Assembly: GCA_023432225.1 (NCBI GenBank) | Contig: JAEYUW010000033.1 | Location: forward strand, 62,001-126,000 | Reading direction: 5' to 3' | Length of the DNA stretch: 64,000 nt | Source: Verrucomicrobiota bacterium | GTDB taxonomy: Bacteria > Verrucomicrobiota > Verrucomicrobiia > Opitutales > Opitutaceae | Part shown: positions 17,346 to 26,737 of the stretch, piece by piece | Position numbering within the stretch: the stretch's first letter is position 1 | Layout: every line of letters begins with the position of its first letter | Position numbers and translations under genes: made by a program | Notes under the pieces: model-generated | What the model was told of the DNA's origin: nothing | Database searches by the model: none | Seen by the model: the letters and a program-made list of their open reading frames with translations, nothing else

Positions 17346-18703
17346 CGCGCAGCCGCCTGCTCCTCGTTCTCGGTGCGGCGGCCTACATGGCCGCGCTCCA
17401 GTGGATTTATCCGACGATCATCGTGCCGGCGTTCAACTACGCGGCGATGTCCTACCGCCCGCAATCGGCACTGACCGTCGCGCTGCAATTCCTGTTCGCC
17501 TGCCTGCCGGCGACCTGGCTTTCGAAGTCGTTCAGCCGTCCCTCGGAGTTTCAGTGCTGGGTGTTGTATATGACGGTCATCGTGCCGAGCTGCATCCTGC
17601 CCTACCATGTGACTGCACTGCCGCCGGCGACGATCCATGTCTACGTGCTCGCGATCATCGCGTGCTTTGGGGCGATGTGCTGGAGCGCCCGGCTGCGTGC
17701 GCTGCGAATCGAATTTCCGGCGATGTCCGCGGGCGGTTATGCGCTGCTGTTGAGCGCCATCACGGTCCTGACCTACGGCTGGCTCTACCGCCTGCTCGGC
17801 TGGCAGAACATTTTTCTGCCGACCGAGCAGGTGTATGAACTCCGCACGGAGTTGCGGTCGGCGAACATTCCCGCGCTGCTGGGCTACCTGATCTGGTGGC
17901 AGGGGCTCGTGGTGAATCCCATCATCTCCGCGCTCGGTTTCGTGAAACGGCGCTGGACGCTGGTGATCCTGAGCGCGGTGCTGCAGGTCCAGCTGTATTC
18001 GGTTTCGAGCCTGCGGACCTTCCTGGCGGCGATGGCGTTTCAGCTGGGCATCGGCGTGTTCATGCTGGTGTTTCGCCGGCGCCGCGGGCTGGTGTTTCTC
18101 TACGCGCTGACCGGTTGCTCGGTCGCGGCCTCCGTCTGGTATTTCTGGGACCCGCGCGCGCTCGGTCCGCTGTTGTTTCTGGAGCGTTGGATTTTTAACG
18201 GCGGCCAGCTGTCCGGCTTGTATCTCGAGTTTTTCTCCAACCACGCGGCCGCGGGCATCACGCACTCTTCCTTTCCGTTGCTCAGCACGCTGTTTCCGGG
18301 ACCCTACGATCTGCCGATCGGGCAGGTCATCGGGCGGGAGTATTTCTTCCTCGGCAGCGACGGCGTCTACACCAACGCCACCGCCCACCTCTGGGCCGAC
18401 GGCTTTGCCGTTGCGCGCTATCCCGGCCTGATCGGCTCGACGCTGGTCGCGATTGTCCTGCTCCGGCTGGCGGATCACGCCTGCCGCAGGCAGACGCCTG
18501 AATTCACGATCATGGCGTTCTCGCTCGTCGGCATGTCCCTCATCGGCCAAAGCGTGCTCACAACGGTCATGACCGGCGGCTTCGCCCCGTTCGTCGCGCT
18601 GATGCTGCTCATGCCGCGCTGGCGCGAGCCACACCGTTCCCCACCCGTCGTTTCTTCTGATGAAAAACATCGTCCACCTGACCTCGGTCCACCCGCCGTA
18701 TGA
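17342..18703 (+). CDS. membrane protein, probable O-antigen/oligosaccharide polymerase (Wzy-like)
   Basis: This 453-residue protein has about ten to eleven membrane segments and a larger extracytoplasmic loop in its second half (around residues 300-370, including ITHSSFPLLSTLFPGPYDLP and the GSDGVYTNATAHLWADG region). The length and topology fit Wzy or EpsG-like polymerases, which share little sequence. Its ATG overlaps the flippase stop, and its end overlaps the following glycosyltransferase by 44 bases. Identity rests on topology and on the neighbouring flippase. Confidence 0.6.
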   Translation: MTRSRLLLVLGAAAYMAALQWIYPTIIVPAFNYAAMSYRPQSALTVALQFLFACLPATWLSKSFSRPSEFQCWVLYMTVIVPSCILPYHVTALPPATIHVYVLAIIACFGAMCWSARLRALRIEFPAMSAGGYALLLSAITVLTYGWLYRLLGWQNIFLPTEQVYELRTELRSANIPALLGYLIWWQGLVVNPIISALGFVKRRWTLVILSAVLQVQLYSVSSLRTFLAAMAFQLGIGVFMLVFRRRRGLVFLYALTGCSVAASVWYFWDPRALGPLLFLERWIFNGGQLSGLYLEFFSNHAAAGITHSSFPLLSTLFPGPYDLPIGQVIGREYFFLGSDGVYTNATAHLWADGFAVARYPGLIGSTLVAIVLLRLADHACRRQTPEFTIMAFSLVGMSLIGQSVLTTVMTGGFAPFVALMLLMPRWREPHRSPPVVSSDEKHRPPDLGPPAV

Positions 18704-19778
18704 CGTCCGCATCTTCCAGAAGGAGTGCACGTCGCTCCAACGGGCCGGCTATGCCGTGACGCTCGTGGTGGCCGCCGAGCTCGATCCCCAGCGCAAGACG
18801 CCCGTAAAGCTCGTCGCGCTGCCGCGACCGATGGGACGCCGCGCGCGGATGACCACAACCGCGGCGGCGGTTTTTCGCACCGCCCTGAAATTGCGCGGCG
18901 ATCTCTATCATTTCCACGACCCCGAGCTGATCCCAGTGGGACTGCTCCTCAAACTGGCCGGCAAGCGCGTCGTGTATGACGTCCACGAGGAACTGCCGCA
19001 GGACCTCCTCGACAAGGAGTGGCTGCCGCGGCCGCTGCGCTACGTCCTCGCCGGGGCGGCTTACGTCGTGGAGGGACTGGCTGGACTCGTGTTCGATGGC
19101 ATCGTCGCTTCCCGGCCGGCGTTGCTCGAACGCTTTCCGCGCCGCAAGACCGCTCTCGTGAATAATTTTCCGGTGCTCGGCGAACTCCAGCAGCCGGGCG
19201 CCCGCCCGCTGCGGGAGCGGCCGCCCATCTGCGCCTATGTCGGCGGCATGAGCCGTGAACGCGGCCTGATCGAACTGGTGACCGCACTCGGCGCGATGGA
19301 CGAGGCGGTGCCGCTCGAGCTGCACATCGCGGGCCCCATCGATCCACCGGAACTGCTCGAGGAAGCCCGCCGCCTGCCCGGGTGGAAGCGCGTGCGCTAT
19401 CTCGGCTGGCAATCTCGTCCCCAGGTCGCGGACCTGCTCAACCGCGCGCGTTTCGGAGTTGTCACGTTTCTGCCGATCGCGAATCACCTGCGCAGTTATC
19501 CCACCAAACTTTTCGAATACATGTCCGCCGGCCTGCCCACTCTAGCCTCCGACCTGCCGCTCTGGCGGGAACTGATCGATGCCGCCGGCGTGGGCCGTCT
19601 CGCCGATCCTTCGGACGCGCCGGCGTTCGCACGCGCGCTCGAGTGGATGGTCACGCATCCCGACGAATGCGAGACGATGGGCCGGCAGGGCGCCACCCTG
19701 GTGCGGCAGCGCTACAACTGGGAGGCCGAGGCTGAATCGCTCCTCGGACTCTACGGTCGCATTCTGAACCGTTCCTGA
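18660..19778 (+). CDS. glycosyltransferase family 4
   Basis: The 372-residue cytoplasmic protein has the two-Rossmann GT-B layout of family GT4. The N-terminal part has HLTSVHPPYDVRIFQKE and YHFHDPELIPVG, the latter a common donor/acceptor loop in this family; the C-terminal part has YVGGMSRERGLIEL and the EYMSAGLPTLASDLPLWRELI region with the conserved acidic residue of the nucleotide-sugar site. The start overlaps the end of the Wzy-like gene by 44 bases and is supported by the well-conserved first residues (MKNIVHLTSVHPPYD). Donor and acceptor are unknown. Confidence 0.85.
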   Translation: MKNIVHLTSVHPPYDVRIFQKECTSLQRAGYAVTLVVAAELDPQRKTPVKLVALPRPMGRRARMTTTAAAVFRTALKLRGDLYHFHDPELIPVGLLLKLAGKRVVYDVHEELPQDLLDKEWLPRPLRYVLAGAAYVVEGLAGLVFDGIVASRPALLERFPRRKTALVNNFPVLGELQQPGARPLRERPPICAYVGGMSRERGLIELVTALGAMDEAVPLELHIAGPIDPPELLEEARRLPGWKRVRYLGWQSRPQVADLLNRARFGVVTFLPIANHLRSYPTKLFEYMSAGLPTLASDLPLWRELIDAAGVGRLADPSDAPAFARALEWMVTHPDECETMGRQGATLVRQRYNWEAEAESLLGLYGRILNRS

Positions 19779-19779
19779 C

Positions 19780-21624
19780 ATGTGCGGAATTTCCGGCGCG
19801 TTCTCCCCCCATCCTGATCCGGCTCTGCGGCGCTACGTCGACACGACCGTCCAGGGACAGCACCGCCGCGGGCCCGACGCCCACGCAGTCGAGATCGTCG
19901 CGGCGGGCGATCCCTCCGTGGTGCTGGGGCACAACCGGCTCAGCATCGTGGATCTCAGCGCCGCCTCCAACCAGCCGTTGTGGGACCATTCGCGGCGCGT
20001 CTGTCTCGTCTTCAACGGGGAGATCTACAACTACCTCGAGCTGCGCGCCGAGCTCCAGCAACGCGGCCACGCCTTCCGCACTGCCGGCGACTCGGAGGTC
20101 GTCCTCGAGGCCTACAAGGCCTGGGGCATCGACGCGGTGTCGCGCTTCATCGGCATGTTTGCGCTCGCCTTGTGGGACGCCGCCACCCGCGAACTCTGGC
20201 TCGTGCGCGACCGTTTTGGCGTGAAGCCGCTGTTCTACCGCCACGCGGCGGACAGCGTCACGTTCGCTTCCACGCCGACGGTGATGGCGCGCCAGTTCGG
20301 TCTCGCTCCCAATCTGGACTACGTCGCGGACGGCGTCGAACGGATGATGTATGAACGCGACAGCGGCATCGCGCCCTATCGCGGACTGCACGCCTTGCCA
20401 GGCGGCTGCCTCGCGCGCGTCTCACTGGGCGCGGACAGCGCCGTTCGATTCGAGCAACGCCGCTATTACGACCTCGAAGCGGCCGCCCTCGCACGCCGCG
20501 AGCGCTGCGTCGCTGCGAGCGAGCAGCAACTCCTCGAGGAAACGCGTGCGACCCTGGAGTCCGCCATCGAGCTGCGGCTGCGCTCGGACGTGCCGCTGGG
20601 CCTGTCGCTGAGCGGCGGCATCGATTCCTCGACGATCGGCGCCCTCGTCGCACGGCGCCAGTCGAACCTCTTCGCCTTCACGTTCGCGGACCCGGACGAT
20701 CCCGCCACCGAGGGCCCCAGCGTCGCGGCCATCGCCGCGAAATCCGGCCTGCGCGTCCACTATTGCCGGCCCTCGATTCCCGAGATCATCGACCGCACGT
20801 GGCGCACGCTCGCCGCACAGGATGCGCCGTTTCCCAGCGGCGCAATCATCGCGCAGAATTTCGTCTACGAGGCGGCGCGGGCCAACGGCATCATCGTGCT
20901 GCTCGGCGGCCAGGGCGCCGACGAAGCGTTGATGGGCTATCACAAGTTCAAGGCATTCCTCCTGCAAGCAGCGTGGCGCGAACGGCGCTACGGCACCGCG
21001 CTCGCACTCGCCGCCGGGATGTCGGCTCTGCTCGCTTCCGAGGGCCTCGCGCTCCGGGACTACTGGCGCGAGCGCCACCGCTTCACGTCCCGCTCCGGAC
21101 CGCCGCGCGCCGCCCTGTTTGCCCGCACGCAACCCGTGCCCGACCAACGCCTCGCCGGCTCCGAAGTCTGGCGCCGGCAGGCGCTGGACGTCACGCGTTA
21201 CAGCCTGCCCACCCTGCTGCGCTACGAGGATCGCAATTCGATGGATCACAGCATCGAGAGCCGGCTGCCGTTCATGGATCATCGCTTCGTGGAGTTGGGA
21301 CTCGCGCTGCCCGACGCCATCAAGGTCCGCCACGGCTACGGCAAGTGGGTGCTGCGCGAGATCGCCCGCGATCTGATCCCCGAGCCGATCCGCACCCTGC
21401 GAAAAAAACGCGGGTTCAACGTCGACCTCGACCGTTGGGTGCGCGGCGGCATGGGCGACGCCATCCGCGCGCGCCTCGAGGAACAGCGGCCCCTGTTCGC
21501 ACCTTATCTTTCCCGGCCCGTCGCCATCGAAACCGATTTTTCCAACGACGCGCTCGCGCGCTCTTCCTCCGCGTTTGGCGAGGCGATGTCCCTGCTCTGG
21601 CTCGGCCAAACCAAGCTCGCCTAG
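19780..21624 (+). CDS. asnB: glutamine-dependent asparagine synthetase-like amidotransferase
   Basis: The 614-residue protein has the AsnB architecture: an N-terminal glutaminase domain with nucleophile Cys2 in MCGISGAF and a C-terminal synthetase domain with the ATP-pyrophosphatase motif SGGIDSS (278-284). Conserved stretches such as HRRGPD, NGEIYNY and RDRFGVKPLFY are present, so both halves look active. In polysaccharide loci such proteins often amidate the carboxyl group of uronic acids (WbpS/WbpG-like), which would suit the HexNAcA pathways encoded upstream. Free asparagine synthesis cannot be excluded. It starts one base after the GT4 stop. Confidence 0.86.
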   Translation: MCGISGAFSPHPDPALRRYVDTTVQGQHRRGPDAHAVEIVAAGDPSVVLGHNRLSIVDLSAASNQPLWDHSRRVCLVFNGEIYNYLELRAELQQRGHAFRTAGDSEVVLEAYKAWGIDAVSRFIGMFALALWDAATRELWLVRDRFGVKPLFYRHAADSVTFASTPTVMARQFGLAPNLDYVADGVERMMYERDSGIAPYRGLHALPGGCLARVSLGADSAVRFEQRRYYDLEAAALARRERCVAASEQQLLEETRATLESAIELRLRSDVPLGLSLSGGIDSSTIGALVARRQSNLFAFTFADPDDPATEGPSVAAIAAKSGLRVHYCRPSIPEIIDRTWRTLAAQDAPFPSGAIIAQNFVYEAARANGIIVLLGGQGADEALMGYHKFKAFLLQAAWRERRYGTALALAAGMSALLASEGLALRDYWRERHRFTSRSGPPRAALFARTQPVPDQRLAGSEVWRRQALDVTRYSLPTLLRYEDRNSMDHSIESRLPFMDHRFVELGLALPDAIKVRHGYGKWVLREIARDLIPEPIRTLRKKRGFNVDLDRWVRGGMGDAIRARLEEQRPLFAPYLSRPVAIETDFSNDALARSSSAFGEAMSLLWLGQTKLA

Positions 21625-21662
21625 CGCGCGCGCCGCATCCAAATTTGCCGGTCCCGGACACC

Positions 21663-22736
21663 ATGCCTGCCCAACACGTCTGCATCATCATTCCCTGCCG
21701 CAACGAGGAGCGCTTCATCCGTGGCTGCCTCGAATCGGTGCTGGCCTTCGAACTCCCCCCGGCGGCCTCGCTGGAGGTGCTGGTGCTCGACGGCGGCTCG
21801 ACGGATCGCACCCGCGAAATCGTGGCTGAAATCGCCGCGACGCATCCGAACGTGCGCTGCATGGATAACCCGCAGCGTTACCAGGGCTGCGCGGTCAATC
21901 GCGCCGTGCGCGAGGTCGCCGCGGATTTCTACCTGTGGCTGGGCGCGCACACGCATTTTCCGCGAGACTACGTTCGCCTCTGCCTGGAGACCGCGGAACG
22001 CACCCACGCAGATGTAGTCGGCGGCTTTTGCGTCACTGAGCCGGGCGGCACGAACTACGGCGCCCAGGTCGTGCAAGCGATGACCACGCACAAGTTCGGC
22101 GTGGGCGACTCGAGTTTCCGCGTCGGTGCCCAGGAGGGCCCCGTCGATACCGTGGCTTACGCCCTGTTTCGCGCGTCGGTTTTCGAAAAAGTCGGCGTGC
22201 TGGACGAGCGCCTGATCCGCGCCCAGGACTACGAATTCAACCGGAGGATCCGCCGCGCCGGCCTGACGATCTGGATGAACCCCGCCATCCGGTGCAGCTA
22301 CCACAACCAGGCCTCGCTGATCGCGTTTTACCGCAAGCAAATCGTCCTCGAAGCGCCCTACAACGCCTACATGTGGTGGGTGGCGCCCTACTCCTTCACG
22401 CCGCGCCATGCGATCAGCGGTGTGTTCGCGACAGGCGTGCTCGGGGGCCTCGCCCTGTCACCGATGACCCCGTGGATCGCGTGGCCGTTCGCCGCCGTGA
22501 TGGCGCTGTATGCGGTGCTGGCGGTTGCCTCCGCGCTGCAGCAGGCCATCCGCTATCGCCAACCTCTCCACCTCGTCACGCTGCCGTTCTGCTTCTTTGG
22601 TTTTCATTTTCTCCACGGGCTCGGCGTGCTCGCGGGACTCCTGCGTGTCGCCACGCGGACGGCCCCGGTGCAGCGCGCTGCTCCCGCCGACCTGACGCTG
22701 CGCCGCCGCTCCCCCGTCGCAGGTTCCCGCCCCTGA
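21663..22736 (+). CDS. glycosyltransferase family 2 with C-terminal membrane segments
   Basis: This 357-residue protein begins with a GT-A fold: CIIIPCRNEERFIRGCLESV, the DGGSTDRT motif (43-50) and an RAQDYEFNRRIRRAG segment that supplies the usual acceptor-site acidic residue. The C-terminal 100 residues contain two or three hydrophobic segments, which would tether it to the inner membrane, as in succinoglycan-type ExoA glycosyltransferases. The ATG at 21663 begins directly before the conserved strand, so I prefer it over longer readings. It lies 38 bases after asnB and three before a methyltransferase gene. Confidence 0.84.
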   Translation: MPAQHVCIIIPCRNEERFIRGCLESVLAFELPPAASLEVLVLDGGSTDRTREIVAEIAATHPNVRCMDNPQRYQGCAVNRAVREVAADFYLWLGAHTHFPRDYVRLCLETAERTHADVVGGFCVTEPGGTNYGAQVVQAMTTHKFGVGDSSFRVGAQEGPVDTVAYALFRASVFEKVGVLDERLIRAQDYEFNRRIRRAGLTIWMNPAIRCSYHNQASLIAFYRKQIVLEAPYNAYMWWVAPYSFTPRHAISGVFATGVLGGLALSPMTPWIAWPFAAVMALYAVLAVASALQQAIRYRQPLHLVTLPFCFFGFHFLHGLGVLAGLLRVATRTAPVQRAAPADLTLRRRSPVAGSRP

Positions 22737-22739
22737 TCC

Positions 22740-23516
22740 ATGGAGCCGAGCCGCGACGACAAGAGCATCGAACGGAGCCGCTACGAGAGCCGGGCGTTGC
22801 AAGTGCTGGCCGAGGGCGTCTCGCGTCTGGTGCCGGCAGGCGCCGCAGGCATCGCCCGCGAACTGCGGGAACCTTATCTGGTCTACGAAGCATTCGTGCA
22901 GCGCCACGCGCAGCCAGGGTTGCGCGTCCTCGACCTGTGTTGCGGTAACGGCCAGCACTCGCTCACCGCCGCGCGCCTGGGCGCGCAGGTGACCGTCTCA
23001 GACATCGCTCCGCACAACGTCGAACTCGCCCGCGCTCGCGCCCAAGCGGCGGGCTTGTCCGTCGAAGGCGTGGTGGCCGACGCGGAATCGCTTCCGTTCG
23101 GCCCGGACGCCTTCGACGTCGTGACGATGGCCGGCAGCCTGTCGTATGTGGACTTGGAGACATTTCTCGGCGAACTGCGCCGCGTGCTCCGGCCGGGCGG
23201 GGCCTTCATTTTCGTCGATTCCCTGAACCACAACCCGATCTACCGCTTCAACCGCTGGCGGCACTACCGTCGCGGCGAGCGCAGCCTCTCCACGCTGCAG
23301 CGCATGCCGACCCTCGCCACGCTGCAACGCCTGCGACAGGATTTTCCCGACCTGCAGGTCAGCTTCCACGGAATCCTTACGTTCCTGGCGCCGGGTCTCC
23401 GCCTCCTCGGCCCCGAGCGCGCCGCGCGTTGCCTCGCCTGGAGCGATCGCCTGCTCGCGCCCGGCCGCCGATTCGCGTTCAAAGTGGTCGGCGTCGGCCA
23501 CGCACGGCCCCGCTGA
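22740..23516 (+). CDS. class I SAM-dependent methyltransferase
   Basis: The 258-residue protein has a class I SAM-binding core: motif I VLDLCCGNGQHS (63-74), followed by VTVSDIAPHNVELAR and a DVVTMAGSLSYVDLETF segment for motif II. It may methylate a sugar hydroxyl or a precursor in the polysaccharide pathway; nothing in the sequence fixes the acceptor. A promoter-like element follows its stop. Confidence 0.8.
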   Translation: MEPSRDDKSIERSRYESRALQVLAEGVSRLVPAGAAGIARELREPYLVYEAFVQRHAQPGLRVLDLCCGNGQHSLTAARLGAQVTVSDIAPHNVELARARAQAAGLSVEGVVADAESLPFGPDAFDVVTMAGSLSYVDLETFLGELRRVLRPGGAFIFVDSLNHNPIYRFNRWRHYRRGERSLSTLQRMPTLATLQRLRQDFPDLQVSFHGILTFLAPGLRLLGPERAARCLAWSDRLLAPGRRFAFKVVGVGHARPR

Positions 23517-23531
23517 GCAGGAACAATATTA

Positions 23532-23561
23532 TTGCCCCCCGGGGAGCCCCTCCCTCGAATT
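23532..23561 (+). promoter_or_regulatory. promoter-like element upstream of second DegT gene
   Basis: TTGCCC (23532-23537), 18 bases and CGAATT (23556-23561) precede the ATG at 23580. The region is locally AT-rich (ATATTATTG), unusual for this window, and also contains CCCCCCGGGG, which could fold. Confidence 0.33.
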
Positions 23562-23579
23562 TCCCCTCCCTTTTCCGCC

Positions 23580-24692
23580 ATGATGCAAATTCCCTTTTTC
23601 CGCTACACCCACGTGTTCGGCCAGCAGCGCGATGAGATCCTCGCCTCCATGATAAAGGTGATGGATCGCGGCGCCTTCATCCTCCAGGACGAGTTGAAGC
23701 AATTCGAGCAGCAGGTCGCGGCGTTCGCCGGCGCGAAATACGCCATCGGCATGGCAAACGGCACCGACACCCTGTTCCTCGCCCTGAAGGCCGCGGGCAT
23801 CAAGGCCGGCGACGAGGTCATCCTCGCCTCGCACACTTACATCGCGACCGCGGCCGCCGTGCATTTCGCCGGCGGCACGCCAGTGCTCGTCGAGTGCGGC
23901 CCCGACCACCTCATCGATCCCGCCGCCGTCGAGGCCGCCATCACGCCGCGCACCAAGGTGATCATGCCGACGCAACTCAACGGCCGCACCGCGAACATGG
24001 AGCGCCTCACGGCCATCGCCCAAAAGCACGGCCTGCTCATCGTCGAGGACGCCGCCCAAGCGCTCGGCTCGAAGTTCAAGGGCAAGTGCGCCGGCACCTT
24101 CGGCTTCGCCGGCTCGATCAGCCTCTATCCCGCCAAAGTCCTCGGCTGCTTCGGCGACGGCGGTTTGCTCTTCACCAACGACGACCAAACCTACACGACG
24201 CTCAAACAGCTCCGTGATCACGGGCGCAACGACGACGGCCTCGTCGTGCGCTGGGGCATGAACTCGCGTCTCGACAATCTCCACGCCGCCATCCTTCTGA
24301 CCAAGCTGCGCATCTACCCGCAGGAAATGGAGCGCCGCCGCGAACTGGCCCGCCTCTATCGCGCGGGCCTGCACGATCTCGAGGACATGACTCTGCCCCC
24401 GGGGCCGGACAACGACGCCGACCACTTCGACATTTACCAAAACTACGAGGTCGAGTCCGGCCGCCGCGACGAATTGCGCGCGTTCCTCCAGGAAAACGGC
24501 GTGCGCACGATCATCCAGTGGGCCGGCACGCCGGTGCACCAGTTCAAGGACCTCGGTTTGCCGAAGTTCCACCTGCCGGGCACAGACCGCCTGTTCCAAC
24601 GCTGCTTCCTGCTCCCGATGAACACCTCGCTGACCAACGACGAGGTGGCTTACATCTGCGGGCTCATCCGCAAATTCTACGGCCGGAAGTAA
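23580..24692 (+). CDS. DegT/DnrJ/EryC1 aminotransferase
   Basis: This 370-residue PLP enzyme transaminates a keto sugar nucleotide. The PLP lysine is Lys186 in SLYPAKVLGCFGDGG and the ring aspartate is Asp157 in VEDAAQALGS. It differs clearly from the WbpE-like enzyme at 5273. With the WbpM/CapD-like 4,6-dehydratase at 27472, a 4-keto-6-deoxy-HexNAc is the likely substrate, which would give a 4-amino-4,6-dideoxy sugar; a 3-keto substrate is also possible. Two ATG codons stand in tandem at 23580 and 23583. It heads a closely packed run with the E1 alpha/beta pair. Confidence 0.85.
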   Translation: MMQIPFFRYTHVFGQQRDEILASMIKVMDRGAFILQDELKQFEQQVAAFAGAKYAIGMANGTDTLFLALKAAGIKAGDEVILASHTYIATAAAVHFAGGTPVLVECGPDHLIDPAAVEAAITPRTKVIMPTQLNGRTANMERLTAIAQKHGLLIVEDAAQALGSKFKGKCAGTFGFAGSISLYPAKVLGCFGDGGLLFTNDDQTYTTLKQLRDHGRNDDGLVVRWGMNSRLDNLHAAILLTKLRIYPQEMERRRELARLYRAGLHDLEDMTLPPGPDNDADHFDIYQNYEVESGRRDELRAFLQENGVRTIIQWAGTPVHQFKDLGLPKFHLPGTDRLFQRCFLLPMNTSLTNDEVAYICGLIRKFYGRK

Positions 24693-24694
24693 GC

Positions 24695-25750
24695 ATGAGC
24701 GCCGATCCTTTCCACCTCGGGCCGCTCGCCGAGATCAACGCCCCGCAATTTCAGGCTCCGTTGGCGCTCGGGGACACGACACCCGCGCAGCAACTGCAGT
24801 GGCTGCGCAAGATGATCGAAATCCGCTGCGCCGAGGAAAAGATCGGCGACGAGTTCGGCCGCGGCGTCATCAAGTGCCCCTGCCATCTCGTCATCGGCCA
24901 GGAGGCGCCCGCCGTGGGCATCGCAGACCACATCCGCCAAGGCGACCGGGTGTTCGGCGCCCATCGCTCGCACGCGCACTTCCTCGCCCTCGGCGGCAGC
25001 CTGCATCACCTGCTCGCTGAAGTGCTCGGCAAGGACACCGGCTGCTCGCGCGGCATGGGCGGCTCGATGCACCTGCTGGATCGAGCGAACAATTTCCACG
25101 GCTCCGTGCCAATCGTGGGCGCCACGATCCCCATCGCCACCGGCGCCGCGCTCGCCGCCCGCATGGACAAGCGCGGCGGAGTGGCCGTCAGCTTCCTCGG
25201 CGACGGCGCCACTGAGGAAGGCGTCTTCCACGAGTCGCTCAATTTCGCCTCTGTCTTCAAGCTGCCGGTGATCTACGTCGTGGAGAATAATCTGTTTTCC
25301 AGTCACCTCCACATTTCGCTCCGCCAGGCCTTCGACTCGACGTGCCGTTTCGCGGCCGCACACGGCGTCGCATGGCAGCGCGTCGACGGCAACGACATCA
25401 ACGCCATGAGCCGCGCCGCAGGTCTCGCGATCGCCGCCGCTCGCGCTGGCCAGGGCCCGCAGTTGATCGAGGCCGTCACCTACCGCTGGCGCGGCCACGT
25501 CGGCCATCGCGAGGACAACGACGTCGGCGTCATGCGCAAGGAAGGCCTGGTCGAATGGAAAAAGCGCGACCCCATCGGCCGCCTCGCCAGCGCCATGATC
25601 GCCGCCGGCCACCTCAACGAGACGCAGCAGCAGGCCATCTGGTCCGAGTATCGCTCGGCGGTCGAAACCACTTGGGCGCAGGCCTCGGCCGACCCCTACC
25701 CGCCCGCCAGTGCGCTTCTGGATCGCGTTTACTCTTCGTCCCCCGCCTGA
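24695..25750 (+). CDS. thiamine-diphosphate dehydrogenase E1 component, alpha subunit
   Basis: The 351-residue protein matches the alpha subunit of 2-oxoacid or acetoin dehydrogenase E1. It has the ThDP motif GDG (169-171) ending in NN (198-199), the HRSHAH segment (90-95) and GMGGSMHL. It is followed three bases later by the beta subunit. No E2 acyltransferase or E3 dihydrolipoamide dehydrogenase gene is in the window, and both flanking genes act on nucleotide sugars. A stand-alone ThDP carboligase or decarboxylase acting on a keto sugar or making an acyl substituent is therefore plausible. This role is inferred, not shown. Confidence 0.85.
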   Translation: MSADPFHLGPLAEINAPQFQAPLALGDTTPAQQLQWLRKMIEIRCAEEKIGDEFGRGVIKCPCHLVIGQEAPAVGIADHIRQGDRVFGAHRSHAHFLALGGSLHHLLAEVLGKDTGCSRGMGGSMHLLDRANNFHGSVPIVGATIPIATGAALAARMDKRGGVAVSFLGDGATEEGVFHESLNFASVFKLPVIYVVENNLFSSHLHISLRQAFDSTCRFAAAHGVAWQRVDGNDINAMSRAAGLAIAAARAGQGPQLIEAVTYRWRGHVGHREDNDVGVMRKEGLVEWKKRDPIGRLASAMIAAGHLNETQQQAIWSEYRSAVETTWAQASADPYPPASALLDRVYSSSPA

Positions 25751-25753
25751 ACC

Positions 25754-26737
25754 ATGACCAACTACGGTTCCGCCCTTCGCGAGGGCTTCGCTTACCTGCT
25801 CCAGAATCATCCCGAGGTGTTCACCATCGGCCAGGGACTGTGGAGTCCCTGGTATGTGGGCAACAGCATGACCGATCTCGACAAGGATTTCGGTCGCGAG
25901 CGCGTCATCGACACGCCCGTCTCCGAACTCGCCACCACCGGCGCCGCCGTCGGCGCAGCCCTCAGCGGCAAGCGGCCGATCGTGATTCATCCGCGCGTCG
26001 ACTTCTTCCTCCTTGGCGTCGACCAGCTCGTCAACCAAGCCGCCAAATGGCGGCACATGTTCGGCGGCGACGTCAGCGTGCCGGTGGTCGTCCGCGCCAT
26101 CATCAACCGCGGCGGCGAACAGGGCGCTCAGCACTCGCAAGCCCTGCATTCGTGGTTCGCGCACATCCCAGGTCTGCGCGTCGTGATGCCCGCGACGCCG
26201 GCCGACGCCCGCGACCTCCTGATCGCCGCCACGCTCGGGGACGACCCCGTGATGTTCATCGACGATCGCTGGCTCTACGACCTGAAGGCCGACCTGCCGC
26301 CCGTCGATCCGACGCTCCGCCTGTCGTCCGTGAAACCACGCGTCGAACGCACCGGCACCGACGTCACGCTCGTCGGCTGCTCCTACTCCGCCCAGCTTTG
26401 CCGCCTCGCCGCTGACGAACTCGCGCAGCGCGGGGTCTCCGCCGAGGTGATCGACCTGCGCGTGATCAATCCGCTCGACTGCTCGACCGTGGCCGACTCG
26501 GTGCGCAAGACCGGCCGCCTCCTCGCCGTCGACGGCGACTGGTCCACCTGCGGGCTCGCCGGTGAGATCATCGCAGGCGTCGTGGAGAGAATTCCGCCGA
26601 CGGCCCTCAAGGCCGCCCCGCGACGGCTGACGCTGCCCGACGCTCCCGCGCCCACCAGCAAGCCCCTCGAACAGGCCTATTATTTCCAAGCCGGCGACGT
26701 CACCGCCGCCGCCCTCCAACTGCTCGGACGCCCATGA
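25754..26737 (+). CDS. thiamine-diphosphate dehydrogenase E1 component, beta subunit
   Basis: This 327-residue protein is the partner of the preceding alpha subunit. It has the E1-beta pyrimidine-domain region VIDTPVSELATTGAAVGAAL, where Glu58 would activate the ThDP aminopyrimidine ring, and the C-terminal transketolase-like domain (DVTLVGCSYSAQLC, VIDLRVINPLD). The length matches free-standing E1-beta subunits. Its stop overlaps the sugar transferase ATG (ATGA), placing it firmly in the polysaccharide operon. Confidence 0.86.
   Translation: MTNYGSALREGFAYLLQNHPEVFTIGQGLWSPWYVGNSMTDLDKDFGRERVIDTPVSELATTGAAVGAALSGKRPIVIHPRVDFFLLGVDQLVNQAAKWRHMFGGDVSVPVVVRAIINRGGEQGAQHSQALHSWFAHIPGLRVVMPATPADARDLLIAATLGDDPVMFIDDRWLYDLKADLPPVDPTLRLSSVKPRVERTGTDVTLVGCSYSAQLCRLAADELAQRGVSAEVIDLRVINPLDCSTVADSVRKTGRLLAVDGDWSTCGLAGEIIAGVVERIPPTALKAAPRRLTLPDAPAPTSKPLEQAYYFQAGDVTAAALQLLGRP

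Noticed and set aside
23517..23579. CCCCCCGGGG in the gap before the second DegT gene as a terminator
   Set aside because: The self-complementary stretch is too short to form a stable hairpin with a loop, and no T-run follows.
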